This document shows positions 33,749 to 45,249 of a DNA stretch of 64,000 nucleotides, in pieces. The stretch is from NCBI GenBank assembly GCA_024138025.1, contig JAMXBD010000063.1, forward strand, positions 1,922,001 to 1,986,000, in the 5' to 3' direction. The notes under the pieces are model-generated. The model was given only the letters and a program-made list of their open reading frames with translations. It ran no database searches and was not told the DNA's origin. This DNA is from Combretum micranthum (taxonomy: Eukaryota; Streptophyta; Magnoliopsida; Myrtales; Combretaceae). Both the position numbers and the translations under genes were made by a program. Positions within the stretch are counted from its first letter, which is position 1. The number at the start of each line of letters is the position of its first letter.

Positions 33749-35655
33749 GATACTCGGCCAATTGACATCTGAAGCATGGCTGGAAGAGTCCCAGAAGGAT
33801 TGGTGACAGGTGCCGGCTGTGCAATTCCTGAGCTCAAGTTCAAAAACCTGAAATGATAAAGGGAACCGCCATAATCAATAATTCTTTCCAGATTATCAGA
33901 TTATTCTATTGACACATTTAAACAAAAAAATAAAAAAATCATTAGGCTGTAGCATGTTGAGTAGCCACGGAGGACGTAAATTTTTATATGCATGTACTCA
34001 TGCATGCTGTATTGAAGAAATGAGAAAGCATACGTCTGTCCAAGATTGCTCTCACCAAAAATATTCTGCATCCCAAGAAAGCAGCTTGAAACAGCAGAGA
34101 AAGCCATAGCAGAAAAAGTAACAGCATGGTTGGGTGATCCCTTTATTCGAGAATGGTTATGGCATGGAATTACCTGCTTGTGTCTTTCCAAAGCCAAATG
34201 CACCGCCAGTCTGAGCAGGCTGAGATGGTTCGAATGGCGTAGAAAAAGAGGGCTGCAGCTCCCAGAAAAGGTGAGATTTAGACTTGCAAAAGAAATGGGG
34301 CAAGAAAAAGTATGTGCAAGAACACATGCTCCAGACATGCATAGAGAGCACTATTCATCACCATTACTAAGATCATATAAATTATCCATCTCATTGTAGC
34401 TTTAACAAAGGATCACCCCCTAAAATAACCTGCAATTCTCTGCTTGAAAATAAATGCAAATTAAAGAAATTTCCCAGAGGATTGGAAAAAAAAAAAAAGA
34501 TGGTTCATGCATGGCACAAAGTTTGTATGAAAATTCTTTTGGTGGTCTATACTTACTTTTTATGTTAGTACATTTCATCCATAAATTTATAAAATGTATA
34601 TATTTTCTTGAATAATTAGAATAACAAAATGCTAAACATCAGGACATCCGATAATTATCTGTCCGCATGACCATGACCATCACAAGTAACATACTATGTG
34701 AGATCTAAATCTTCTAAGAAGCTGTGGGGAAAGAATCTCATCAATCAATATAGATGGCTTCAATCAAGGATGCCATTTATGCTAAAATCAATAGATGCTT
34801 CATCCTATAAAAGTTTCATTAACATCAAAAATGCCTCTTTTTTAATGCAAGTAAGAAATGTAAAAACTTTAATTACCTAAAGAATATAAAATTGTTTTCA
34901 TCCAACAAAGACTTACAGTTGTTTGGCTGAATGCAGCTGGGGTTGAAGAAGGAAGCATGGATGGCATGCTTGAGAATATATTTCCACAAAACCCACTAGA
35001 TAGCGTTCTAAAGAGATCGGATTGGCCAAAGGGAGGAGCACTAGTTTGACCAAAGGGAGCAGAAGTCTGACCAAAAGCAGAACCCGTCTGCCCAAATGAA
35101 GGCGTAGTAGATGAGAACGATGGTGGGGACTGAGTTGTAAAACCAGAACCAAATGCAGAGCTTCCAAGAGTTGGAGAACTGAAAAGAGATGGAATTGACC
35201 CAAATGCAGATGTGTCTGATGAAGAAAAGATGGATGATGATGATGAACTCTGCCCAAAAGCCAGGGTCAGTGCTGATCCAAACACTGAAGTTGTTGCTGA
35301 TGAACTAGGAGCCCTAAATATAGAACTTGAGGATTCAAAGCCAGTGTTACCAAAAGGTTTTGGAGCAAATGGATCAGAGGCTGTGGTGGAAGAAAATGTA
35401 TTGGAAGATGAGGTGGAGGAAAAAGGATTGGTAGCGGCTGTAGAGGAAAATGGATTGGAAGCTGTCGTCGACCAAAAGGGAGATGACTGTGCGAATAAAG
35501 GTGAAGGAGTAAGAGATGGTGCTCCAAATCCGACACCACCACCAAGCTGACCAGCAGGATTTGGTCCACCTGAAATTGTTTTTCATAATTATGTATCTAA
35601 TTAGCAGAAACTGAGAAATGAAGAAATTTTCTACATGAAAGAAATAAAAATATAC

Positions 35656-36228
35656 CTTTGTCTCCCAACTGATAGTCCTCCCAACGAAGCTCCTCGTGGC
35701 TCTTGTCCTTGTAAACAGGCATTGCAGATATTGACTCCAACTTTCCAACGAATTGAGTACCACTCCCACAATCTGCCTCAGCAGTTCGATTGTAAGAAGC
35801 AACTCTACTTCCTCCTCTCTGACCCCCAAAAGCTGACAGCCCAAATCCAGAACTGCCAAAAGTTGGGGTTGTGGCCTGTGCTCCGAAAGGAGATGATGCA
35901 GGATCAAATGGACTGCAGCCAAATGCAGGTGTTGATTGCCCAAAAGCTGGAGATGAATCAAAACTGAACGAGGGGCTACTAGAAGCTCCATATGCCAGAG
36001 TGCCTGAAGCCCCAAAAGCTGGAGAACTAGATACCCCAAAAGCAGGAATGCTTGATGCTCCAAAAATAGGAGTGGTTGATGCTCCAAAAAGAGGACTGCT
36101 GGAAGCCCCAGATGCACCTCCAGAGCCAAACATAGGAGAACTCGATGCACCAAATGCAGTCCCTGTGTTCCAAAAAGCAGTGGTTGAACCAAAGGCAGGG
36201 GTACTTGATGCTCCAAATGCCAGCGCAT
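35656..36228 (-). repeat. NUP98 exon 6: fourth tandem copy, in frame
   Basis: 573 bp between acceptor CTGATTAG and donor GTATATT. Phase 1 to phase 1, no stop: G plus AT gives [17 protein letters not shown] units follow, and GLEBS ([18 protein letters not shown]) ends at 35657. Splicing of exon 3 directly to exon 6 and then exon 7 (DKG joined to GPNPAG) would keep the frame. Confidence 0.86.
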
Positions 36229-36285
36229 CTAATCAGCAGAAACTGAGAAATAAGGAAATTTTCTAGATGAAAGATAAAATTATAC

Positions 36286-36846
36286 CTTTGTCTCCCAACT
36301 GATAGTCCTCCCAATGAAGCTCCTCGTGGCTCTTGTCTTTGTAAAAAGGCATTGCAGATATTGACTCCAACTTTCCAACGAATTGAGAACCACTCCCGCC
36401 ATCTGCCTCAGCAGTTCGATTGTAAGAAGCAACTCTACTTCCTCCTCTCTGACCCCCAAAAGCTGACTGCCCAAATCCAGAACTGCTAAAAGTTGGGGTT
36501 GTGGCCTGTGCTCCAAAAGGAGATGATGCAGCACCAAATGAACTGCTGCCAAATGCAGGTGTTGATTGCCCAAAAGCTGGAGATGAATCAAAACTGAACG
36601 AGGGGCTACTAGAAGCTCCATATGCCAGAGTGCCTGAAGCCCCAAAAGCTGGAGAACTAGATACCCCAAAAGCAGGAATGCTTGATGCTCCAAAAGCAGG
36701 AGTGGTTGATGCTCCAAAAAGAGGATTGCTGGAAGCCTCAGATGCACCTCCATAGCCAAACATAGGAGAACTCGATGCACCAAATGCAGTCCCTGTGTTC
36801 CCAAAAGCAGAAGTCATGATTGAACCAAAGGCAGGGATGAGCAGAA
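36286..36846 (-). repeat. NUP98 exon 5: third tandem copy, damaged start
   Basis: The body (FG units and [23 protein letters not shown]) is open from 36817 down to the donor at 36285, but the acceptor region is deleted: TTTCTGCTCATCCCTGCC replaces the TTAG acceptor and the first ten codons. If the upstream CAG at 36848-36850 were used, the frame would be wrong. Confidence 0.83.
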
Positions 36847-36892
36847 ACTGAGAAATGTAGAAATTTTCTAAATGAAAGAAATAAATTTATAC

Positions 36893-37542
36893 CTTTGTCT
36901 CCCAACTGATAGTCCTCCCAATGAAGCTCCTCGTGGCTCTTATCTTTGTAAACAGGCATTGCAGATATTGACTCCAATTTTCCGACGAATTGAGCACCAC
37001 TCCAACCATCTGCCTCAGCAGTTCGATTGTAAGAAGCAACTCTACTTCCTCCTCTCTGATCCCCAAAAGCTGACTGCCAAAATCCAAAACTGCCAAAAGT
37101 TGGGGTTGTGGCCTGTGCTCCAAAAGGAGATGATGCAGCACCAAATGGACTGCTGCCAAATGCAGCTGTTGATTGCCCAAAAGCTGGAGATGAACCAAAA
37201 CTGAACGATGGGCTACTAGAAGCTCCATATGCCAGTGTGCTTGAAGCCCCCAAAGCAGGAGTACTAGATACCCCATCAGCAGGAGTGCTTGATACTTTTT
37301 TGGGTAAGGTCGGATTTTCATTATTTTTCAAAATATAAAAGGAAAACTTAGGAGTGCTTGATGCTGCAAAAGCAGGAGTGGTCGATGCTCCAAAAAGAGG
37401 GCAGCCAGAAGCCCCAGATGCACCTCCAGAGCCAAACATAGGAGAACTTGATGCACCAAAGGCAGTCCCTGTGTTCCAAAAAGCAGAAGTCATGATGGAA
37501 CCAAAAGGCAGGGGTACTTGATGCTCCAAATGCCAGCGTTAT
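36893..37542 (-). repeat. NUP98 exon 4: second tandem copy, out of frame
   Basis: 650 bp between acceptor TACTTAG and donor GTATAAA. It has one extra base at its start (ATAACG versus ATGCG in copy 4) and one extra T in CCTTTTGG, so it cannot be read in phase from exon 3. At 37294-37350 it carries about 57 bp of foreign AT-rich sequence inside an FG unit. GLEBS reads HWEDYQ instead of RWEDYQ. Confidence 0.85.
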
Positions 37543-37601
37543 CTAAGTAGCAGAAACTGAGAAATGAAGAAATTTTCTACATGAAAGAAATAAAACTATA
37601 C

Positions 37602-38465
37602 CTTTGTCTCCCAACTGATAGTCCTCCCAACGAAGCTCCTCGTGGCTCTTGTCTTTGTAAAAAGGCATTGCAGATATTGACTCCAACCTTCCAACGAATT
37701 GATTACCACTCCCGCCATCTGCCTCAGCAGTTGGATTGTAAGAAGCAACTCTACTTCCTCCTCTCTGACACCCAAAAGCTGACTGCCCAAATCCAGAACT
37801 GCCAAAAGTTGGGGTTGTGGCCTTTGCTCCAAAAGGAGATGATGCAGCACCAAATGGACTGCTGCCAAATGCGGGTGTTAATTGCCCAAAAGCTGGAGAT
37901 GAACCAAAACTGAACAACGGGCTACTAGAAGCTCCATATGCCGGAGTGCTTGAAGCCCCAAAAGCTGGAGTACTAGATACCCCAAAAGCAGGTGTGCTGG
38001 ATGCTCCAAAAGCAGGAGTGATTGATGCTCCAAAAAGAGGAGTGATTGATGCTCCAAAAAGAGGGCTGCTGGAAGCCCCAGATGTACCTCCAAAGGAAAA
38101 CATAGGAGAACTCGATGCACCAAATGCAGTCCCTCTGTTCTCAAACGCAGAAGTCATGGTTGAACCAAAGGGAGGGGTAGTTGACACTCCAAATGCCGCT
38201 CTACTTGTAGCTCCAAAGGATGGTATGCTGGTAGCTCTGAAGCATGGCGTACTGGTAGCTCCAAAGGCTGGAGTAGAAGTAACACCAAAAGCAGGCTGAG
38301 ATGATGCACCAAATGGTGTGGAGGAATCAAAGAGACTACTTCCGAATGCTGGTTGTGATGGCTGACCCGTACTTCCGAAAGGACTTGTTTGAGTAGGAGT
38401 AAAACTAAAACCTCCAAAACCAGGCTTTTGACCAAAACCAGGCTTTTGACCAAAACCAGAAGACC
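37602..38465 (-). repeat. NUP98 exon 3: first copy of the FG/GLEBS exon
   Basis: 864 bp, open throughout. It starts after CCACTAG with [18 protein letters not shown] and has about twenty xFG units, mostly AFGASSTP or AFGVSSTP. It ends in the GLEBS block (37603-37692, [20 protein letters not shown] and EDYQLGDKG) before the donor GTATAG. It enters and leaves in phase 1. Only this copy has the 5' FG part (37990-38465); the other three copies begin within it. Confidence 0.88.
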
Positions 38466-40653
38466 CTAGTGGAATATGAGAGAGGCTGTTAACAAGAAGT
38501 CATTCATAACAGTATACATTAACCCAAATTTATTAACAAAAGCTATGTGAACCAAAAAGAATATCAGAGAAAACTCAAACTCTGGGATACAATGGTATTG
38601 ACCTTAAGCAACAATTTCAGTACACAGGCAAGCCAATTGCTCAAACGAAACCATTTTTCCTAACAAATTTTTCTGATAATAAAGTAATCGTGCTGATTTA
38701 GCCTTTCTTTCATCCAACAATTTGGAGTCAAAGGAAATGAGCCTCTCCCAAATCCAGTTTCGAATTACTTTCCCAAGATCCCTCCAGCATTGATTATTCG
38801 GCAACAAGAAGTTGGTTCAGTTTATAATGTATTATAAACTATATACAGTAATTACACTGGACATGTACATTATTGTTAGAAAGTTAACAATACGATACTG
38901 ACAAAAGCTCATTCATTGGGCTGATTTTTGCCAGTAAATCTCATTTGATTATTTCTGCCATTCCAAAAGAAATTTAACATGCTTCGTGTCTGACAAAATC
39001 ATACATTAATTCATGTATACTAGAGGTATAGGTAAATTTGCAGAATAGCAGTGACATGAGGCATAAGCAAGGTCCAAGTCTAATACAAAACCAAATCTGT
39101 CCTCTTGTCTACCCATAAGGAATGCTAGGAAATCTAAGTCAGAAATGATAGACAGGACCCATCAATGAAAAAACAAATAAATAAATATATAAGGGAAATA
39201 TCTAAGAACCTTATAAAGTCCGGGTTCCTTTGATGATGCATAACTCTTAAGACAATATCTGAATTTCAAAATTGACTCTCCTTTGGCTTGCCTTAAATCA
39301 GCCTGCAGGAAAGCTTAGTGTAGTGGTTGGGGCTCCAAGCAATAGCAAATTTCCTTGAGGCCAAATAACAGAGGTTGCAGGAAAATTACAATGAATGGAA
39401 ACACACTAATACATAAGAGTTCTTGCACATACAACACTAGTCAACCAGCAATATTTTACACTTATTCAATTCTCAATTTACGACTCCCAGAGATCCTTCC
39501 TGAGGTAGCTGTGGATATCCTTAAGAGTCCTATGCTGTAACTGGCTACACATAAAAGGTGTTCAAAAGCTCAAAACCAAATGGCTGAGCAAGCCCACTAG
39601 TCAAGCTAATCAAAATACTTCAGATTTGACTTGCTTTTATACAGCTAGTGAAGCCCACAGCCTAAGCCCAAAGCCCTAATAATCCCAGTTTCTAGGAATC
39701 CTGATTCTGGCATCTTTATCCGAACCCTAACTCGGTAAATGTAGAACCAGCCAGCCTATCTCTTTATTACACTCCAGGCCAGCCTCACATATCACTCATG
39801 TCCCATCGTACTGGCATACTTCTCCAGGCATTGGCATTCATCTTTGTCAATTCACTCAGCCACCCACATTGCCCACAATCCACATGTTGGCAACAAAGTG
39901 TCGCCCTATACATTGGAGGGTCAAACACAGAGGTAACAAAGTGAACAAGTATGCCCAGGTAACAAAGCTCAAAGTGAACAATATGCCCAGGTAACACGGC
40001 CCTAGCCCATGTTCCTATACTCATCATACTGGTTTTAAAATGAAATTATAACTAACTCAAACGGGCATACATATAATTCAGGGAAAGTGAAACTTATACC
40101 CCTAACAGGAAACAAGTATGCACAAATTAATCTATTAATCTTGAGCAAGAAGAGAAGACATCTAGCTTTACTTGCCCCCAAAAGCTGATGACAAGCTCCC
40201 AAAAGCAGGGATTGAAGATGCTCCAAAAGCAGGTATAGATCTTCCAAAAGCCGGAGAGGCTGAAGTAGAGGAAAAGGGTGAAGAAGATTGAGTCGCTCCA
40301 AAAGCACCAGTTGAGGTTCCTCCAAATATGGATCTCCTGTTTGTGAGCCAAAAGGACGTGTACTACCATAAGGTTTGGGCACAAAAGGATTATTGCTTGC
40401 ATTGGTAGTTTGCCCAAACACAGACTGCAAACCAAAAGGGCTGTTGGACGACTGCCCAAAAGCTGCATTAGAAGTTTCAGGTACCACAGTCACATTAAAG
40501 GAAACCAAGACATAGTAATTTGCAATAATAGGGAACAAGAAAAATTCCATTATAATATAAATTGAAAGAATGAAACATTAAAACTTTATATTTCAATTTG
40601 AAAAAAGGAATGAGCCAGAAAACAAAATGCTTACGAATGGTGGAACCAAACAT

Positions 40654-42247
40654 CCTTGATTGCAATCTCTAGAACAAGCCCAGCAACAAAGCTCCAATTA
40701 AAAACTGAAGCAAGTGAAAAGACAAATCAACAAAAGCAAAACAAGAACAATGTCCAAAGTCTTCTAACGCAATTCCTCACATCAAAAATATAAAACATAG
40801 GAAAATAAAATTGCATTTTAAGACTGCAATAACATAATATCAAAAACATTCTTCCCAAGAACTACAAGTCCAACACAAACTCCAATTCAGACTAAAGCAG
40901 GACAGGAATCCCAAGTCAATGAGAGTATACAGAGTATCCTAGAGCTTTAAATACATAACTAGTTTTGCACATCAAGAACAACGGGGGGAAAAATTAACAA
41001 ACCAAGATGAGGAAACATTAGGTGAAGAAACTTGCATTCCAGACATCAACACATTAAAAAAATTAAAAAAAAAAAAAAACACAAACCGTGTTAAAAAACC
41101 CTGGAATTAACCAGCTAAAACTAAAAATCTGCACTCTCCAAGAAATGGTGCAATAAGAAAAGGAAGAAAGTTGAGAAACAGCTCAATTAAACATAGAGTT
41201 CCGGACCATGCAATTCAGTATGCAAAACTCCAAGCTCTAATTGTATCAATACAAAACATCACAAATCACAAAATGACACAAAGTTCACAGCTTAATAACA
41301 AATCAGAACAAAAAGGAAAAATCAAACAAAAAGAAAAACGAAAACGAAGCAAATGAGTCAAATTTCTCATAATTAAGTAGAGAACAGCAGATGAAAACAC
41401 AACCAAGGCCATGGTTCAGAAAGATTTTCAGAATATTTGCAATAGAAGATACAATGGCAAATCAAAACAATTTCCAATAAAATGAAAGTACCCTACTACT
41501 CTATGTGAATCACAATAAAAGGTTCAAATCTTTTAATAGGAAATCCCTTAGGATGCTAACCACCACTAGCCACTACACCACCCAATACCCATCTAACATA
41601 TCTAACAAGTTGCTACTACTAGTCTAGCACGTTTTCCACTGATTAACACCATTATATCCAGCAAAAACCTTATGTTCTTTTTTTTTTTTTTTTTTTGTGC
41701 CGCCGGGATGGGGGAGGTGGGTGTTGGGGGTGTGTGTGGCGGCGGGGGAGGCACTTTAATAAAGCACTAAATTAAACAACACAACAACAAAAGAACTCGA
41801 GATAAATTATAGCAGCACTCAAGCCATAATCCCAATGTGCACGTCTCCAATAAGGATCGTATTCTCTACCCATTACGCTCTATCCTAGCCATATCTTATC
41901 TAACATATAGAAATGTCATGACCGAAATTCAGGGCAATCGAAATCAACACAATCTCAACCAATCCATATTCAGCAATGCAAAACATAGCCAGCCACAAAA
42001 GCCTCAGATACGAGAAAACACGTTACATGATAACCTAAAACCCACATCACATTACATGACATTGCATTATAATTGAGCCAATACAGTGGAGGTAGGACTA
42101 GCTAGAATCAATAAAAACCCTAAATGAAATAGTATTAAACAACAAGAGAGAAACTAGGATCACTGTCCAAGATAGTAATTTTAAGTTCGTTTTAAAAGTA
42201 GGGCATGTTCGAGTGATGAAGCAGCAGGTGAAATAAAAAAAAAAATT
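40654..42247 (-). other. Probable 5' UTR intron of the NUP98-like gene
   Basis: A-rich (plus-strand) non-coding DNA between the presumed 5' UTR exon and the ATG exon. It contains the T-run/G-rich tract at 41678-41751. No other gene seen. Confidence 0.45.
41678..41751 (+). repeat. Poly(T) tract followed by G-rich run
   Basis: About 19 T bases, then GTGCCGCCGGGATGGGGGAG and further GGTGGG, TTGGGGG, GGCGGCGGGGG words. It has the same T-then-G layout as 32002-32042. Confidence 0.7.
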
Positions 42248-42400
42248 ACCGCAGACAGTGATGATTTTTTTTGGCCGCTGAAGGACTCCATTTCCAATGT
42301 GGTTGAACACGTTTCGAGTGATAAAGCAGTAGATGAATAAAAAGAAACTGACCGAAGGCAGTAATAAAAGCTAGGGTTTGTGCACTGTGACAGAAAAAGA
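42248..42400 (-). promoter_or_regulatory. Probable 5' UTR exon and start region of the NUP98-like gene
   Basis: On the minus strand CAGTGCACAAACCCTAGC (about 42370-42390) contains AAACCCTA, a telo-box common near plant transcription starts. The downstream UTR ends CACTGTCTGCG followed by GTAATTTTT, a usable donor at about 42248. A long 5' UTR intron would run to the TTCTAG acceptor near 40670, and the ATG follows at 40653. 42207-42265 and 42311-42372 are diverged copies of one another (GTTCGAGTGATGAAGCAG / GTTTCGAGTGATAAAGCAG), a local duplication. Confidence 0.5.
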
Positions 42401-43339
42401 GGAAAACATGAGAATAACTCCTTGATTGAATTAAACTATCATAATATACAATTTCGAAAGTTTTTCTTATTTTTATATTTTTTCATATCATAGCTTTTTA
42501 ATTTCAGTTTTAAACTATTGGAGACTGTAACATATAATTTCCAAAGTTTTTTTTTTCAATTTTTATACTTTTTTAATTTTAACCATTTTTTTTCATGAAT
42601 TTTAACTACCTAATACCTTTTTGTTATCGTAATTACAAATAATTTAGAGTACTTTTGCGCAACCAATGACAATTTAGGATTGAAGGCTACTAGCCTTGAG
42701 CCCACTTATTAAGGAAGGAATCAAAGCCGTCGACCTATAATCTATCAGATAGTCCCCTTTGTTTTTCCTATAAATATGTCCTATGTTGTTGTTTTAGGTA
42801 TCTTTCGTATCTTTTGGAACTTTGAGTCCGTTTTGAAAACTTAAATTAGTTTTGTTGAGAGAAAGATTTTTCTTATGACAATTGTGTTCTGATTTGAGAA
42901 GCCTTGGAATTATCTTGGAGGATTGAATACCAGCTTTTGTGGAGTTTTGCAAATTAGGGTTTTCATATTCTCATCTTACTAAATTGGTGATCTCTAGACT
43001 TTTATTTATTTATGCAATTCAGTGTTTGGTTCTTCTTGTTAAATATGAATCTCATTACAATTGCTCCTACTATTTATTTCATTGTTATCAATTCCATGGT
43101 TTTCTAAATTTTCTTTGTAGGAATATGATGAAACCCTATAATAACTAATATGATTGCAGTCATGTTATAAAATTTATAGATATGTGGAAAATTCATATTG
43201 TAATTCCTACTATAAATCATGTTCTTGCTTGAATTAGGTTTATAGGAACTTTAATTACTCGGAAGGGAAATTAGGGTTCAATAGGAATTCTTAATTAAGA
43301 TTGAATAATATATGCGGAAGCAGCATTATAGTTAGTGAT
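42401..43339. other. AT-rich intergenic DNA upstream of the NUP98-like gene
   Basis: No gene recognised. It would include the promoter of the minus-strand NUP98-like gene; no convincing TATA box was chosen. Confidence 0.35.
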
Positions 43340-44750
43340 TGTGCCCTAGGCCAATTACTAGATATTGTCATTTGATATTTATATATATATATATATATAT
43401 AAACAGAGGCATTTCTTTTGTATTGTTTGCATATTTATTTTATAATAGAAATCCATGAATAATTCATTATTCTAAATGTTCCTAGATGCTCATTATTATA
43501 GGAATGATAATGAATTAAATCTAGTATGAGTTTTTTTTATTTGGTAAACATGGGATGTTTATTTGTATGGTGATACAAATGAAACTCATAGGCACATATT
43601 AGATGACTGTGTGCTGAACTGACCCACTATGAGATCACTACATGGAATATTATCATAAGTGGTTTTCATAATAACTATATCAACGTATTCTTAGACCTGA
43701 AATCACCATAGGTTCCAACATGAGAAACATTATGTTTCAACTCAATCAAACGTTGTCTTTAACCGAATAATTATAAATGTTAAGTTTAGGCATAATGTAT
43801 ATCATGAAGAGGAAGCTGAGTGATTAAGATGGGATTTATCCCTCTTGTTATGAGAGAATATCTCTGGGCCCCTCGATAAGTGAGACTGAGAAATGCATGG
43901 CCATGCTCAAATGAATTGATAGTGTGATCAATTTCATTTGTATTATCAGATCACTTTGAAATCGAGAAATGATAAGATTGAACAATATAAGAATGACACT
44001 CTCCATGTCTTATGTTCAATCTAGATATCATGTGACAAAAGGATAATGACATAAATTATAGATCAGACAAAAATCGGATTATTGATATTCACCTAATTTG
44101 GGTGGACATAATGTCTTGCTAGAGACCAATGGTATCTTGTAGGTCTAAAAAATGTTTAGACCTACTGTCAACATTAGGTGTACCTACAGGGTCACATACA
44201 AAAGAACGAATGAAATATATTATGGGTTTATATTTAAACCTATAGGAATTATTATATTTATTATTTTTAAATAGTTTAAGAATAATAAATGATTATGACA
44301 GATAATTAATATTTAATGAAATAATGTATTTTATTAAATATTAAATAAACATCTAATCATATATATCTTCTAGGGTTTCCTACATGTCTATATATATAGA
44401 TCTATAGACAGCCTTTTAGGTCAGACTCTTTGACATCACATTAGACGGTAGAGAAATTCTGCAAACCTAAAAGAGAGAAAAGAAGAAAAATAATTCTGAC
44501 ACGAATTGGATTCTTGTTCTTGAGTGCTACCACACAATCGTTCGTGTGTGGATACCGTAGAGGGGATTGCGAGACTGCGGTTCCTACAAATCCGATCCGC
44601 CGATCGTTTTGAAGCATCAATATAAGGTATATTCAAGAAACCTTTTTTGTTCAAATCTAATCAAGAAATATGGATACTAGTATAGGGTTTTCGTTTTTCC
44701 GCTTCGTTTTAATAAAATTTTTGAAACTCCGTATCAATAAAACCCTACAA
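43340..44750. repeat. LTR-like block, possibly a solo LTR
   Basis: Starts TGTGCCCTAGGCCAATTAC and contains leader-like GC-richer parts (44510-44600, GTGTGTGGATACCGTAGAGG) near its end, as in plant LTRs, with no coding frames. It ends near TTTTTGAAACTCCGTATCA. No convincing 5-bp duplication and no partner copy in the window were found, so the assignment rests on composition and layout only. Confidence 0.35.
43378..43401. repeat. (AT)n microsatellite
   Basis: About twelve AT units. Confidence 0.93.
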
Positions 44751-45249
44751 TTATTTGATCTTATTAGAAATTATCCTAGGGATTTATTTAATGCTTCTAG
44801 TTAATTTCTCGCTAAGGGATCAGAGAGATTAATTTAGGGCATTAATCAACCATAGAACTAGAAGGCTCATGATTGTAAATTAGAATCTACTGCTAATTTG
44901 TCTAGCAGGGGCTAATGGGTTGAGTTATGGTTTTAAGACTTTAAAACTTGGAAAAGCATTGAAGGCATAAACAATTTCACATGAATCCCCACATAGCTAA
45001 GAATTGTTATAACATTATGGCAATCTAATTAGTGAAATTAGGGTGGATTCTGTTTTTCCCACTCTCAACTGATATATTTTTCATAACAAATCTCCCTCTA
45101 TTCTTTGTGACAATCTAGGTTAATTAGTTGTTGATTAGTTAATTCTCTTAGTTTAATTGCCTAAATAATAGTAGAAACTAATATATGTTTAGTACTTAAG
45201 TAATCCTCGAGGGACCAACACTCTATTCACTTTATATTACTTCATCGAC
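44751..45249. other. AT-rich DNA between LTR-like block and copia remnant
   Basis: No gene recognised. May contain further decayed LTR material. Confidence 0.35.

Larger units (their letters stand above)
33749..40653 (-). pseudogene. NUP98: NUP98-like nucleoporin (FG repeats, GLEBS), truncated copy
   Basis: NUP98 is an FG nucleoporin of the nuclear pore. Inferred exons: 40635-40653 (ATG, MFGSTI), 40176-40462 ([17 protein letters not shown] donor), 37602-38465 (FG repeats, then [20 protein letters not shown]), three further copies of that exon (36893-37542, 36286-36846, 35656-36228), 34917-35569 (GGPNPAGQLGGG, more FG repeats), 34174-34252 (FGFGKTQAG), about 34031-34077 (NIFGESNLGQ) and about 33749-33850 (LPAMLQMSIGR). 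The GLEBS motif ending each repeated exon binds Rae1/Gle2 in the family. Damage: one base missing in exon 2 near 40334, where ACAGGAGATCC should read TGGS, exons 4 and 5 out of phase, NPFG changed to NPSG, and no autoproteolytic C-terminal domain. Exons 3, 6 and 7 remain in phase. A truncated duplicate is most likely; a live alternatively spliced gene is less likely. Confidence 0.85.

Noticed and set aside
33901..34338. 145-codon minus-strand frame as a gene
   Set aside because: It runs through NUP98 exons 8 and 9 and their introns in another frame; splice sites and FG motifs support the NUP98 reading.
35212..38299. Plus-strand frames rich in EAPKAG repeats
   Set aside because: Antisense shadows of the NUP98 FG repeats; the repeated DNA keeps several frames open.
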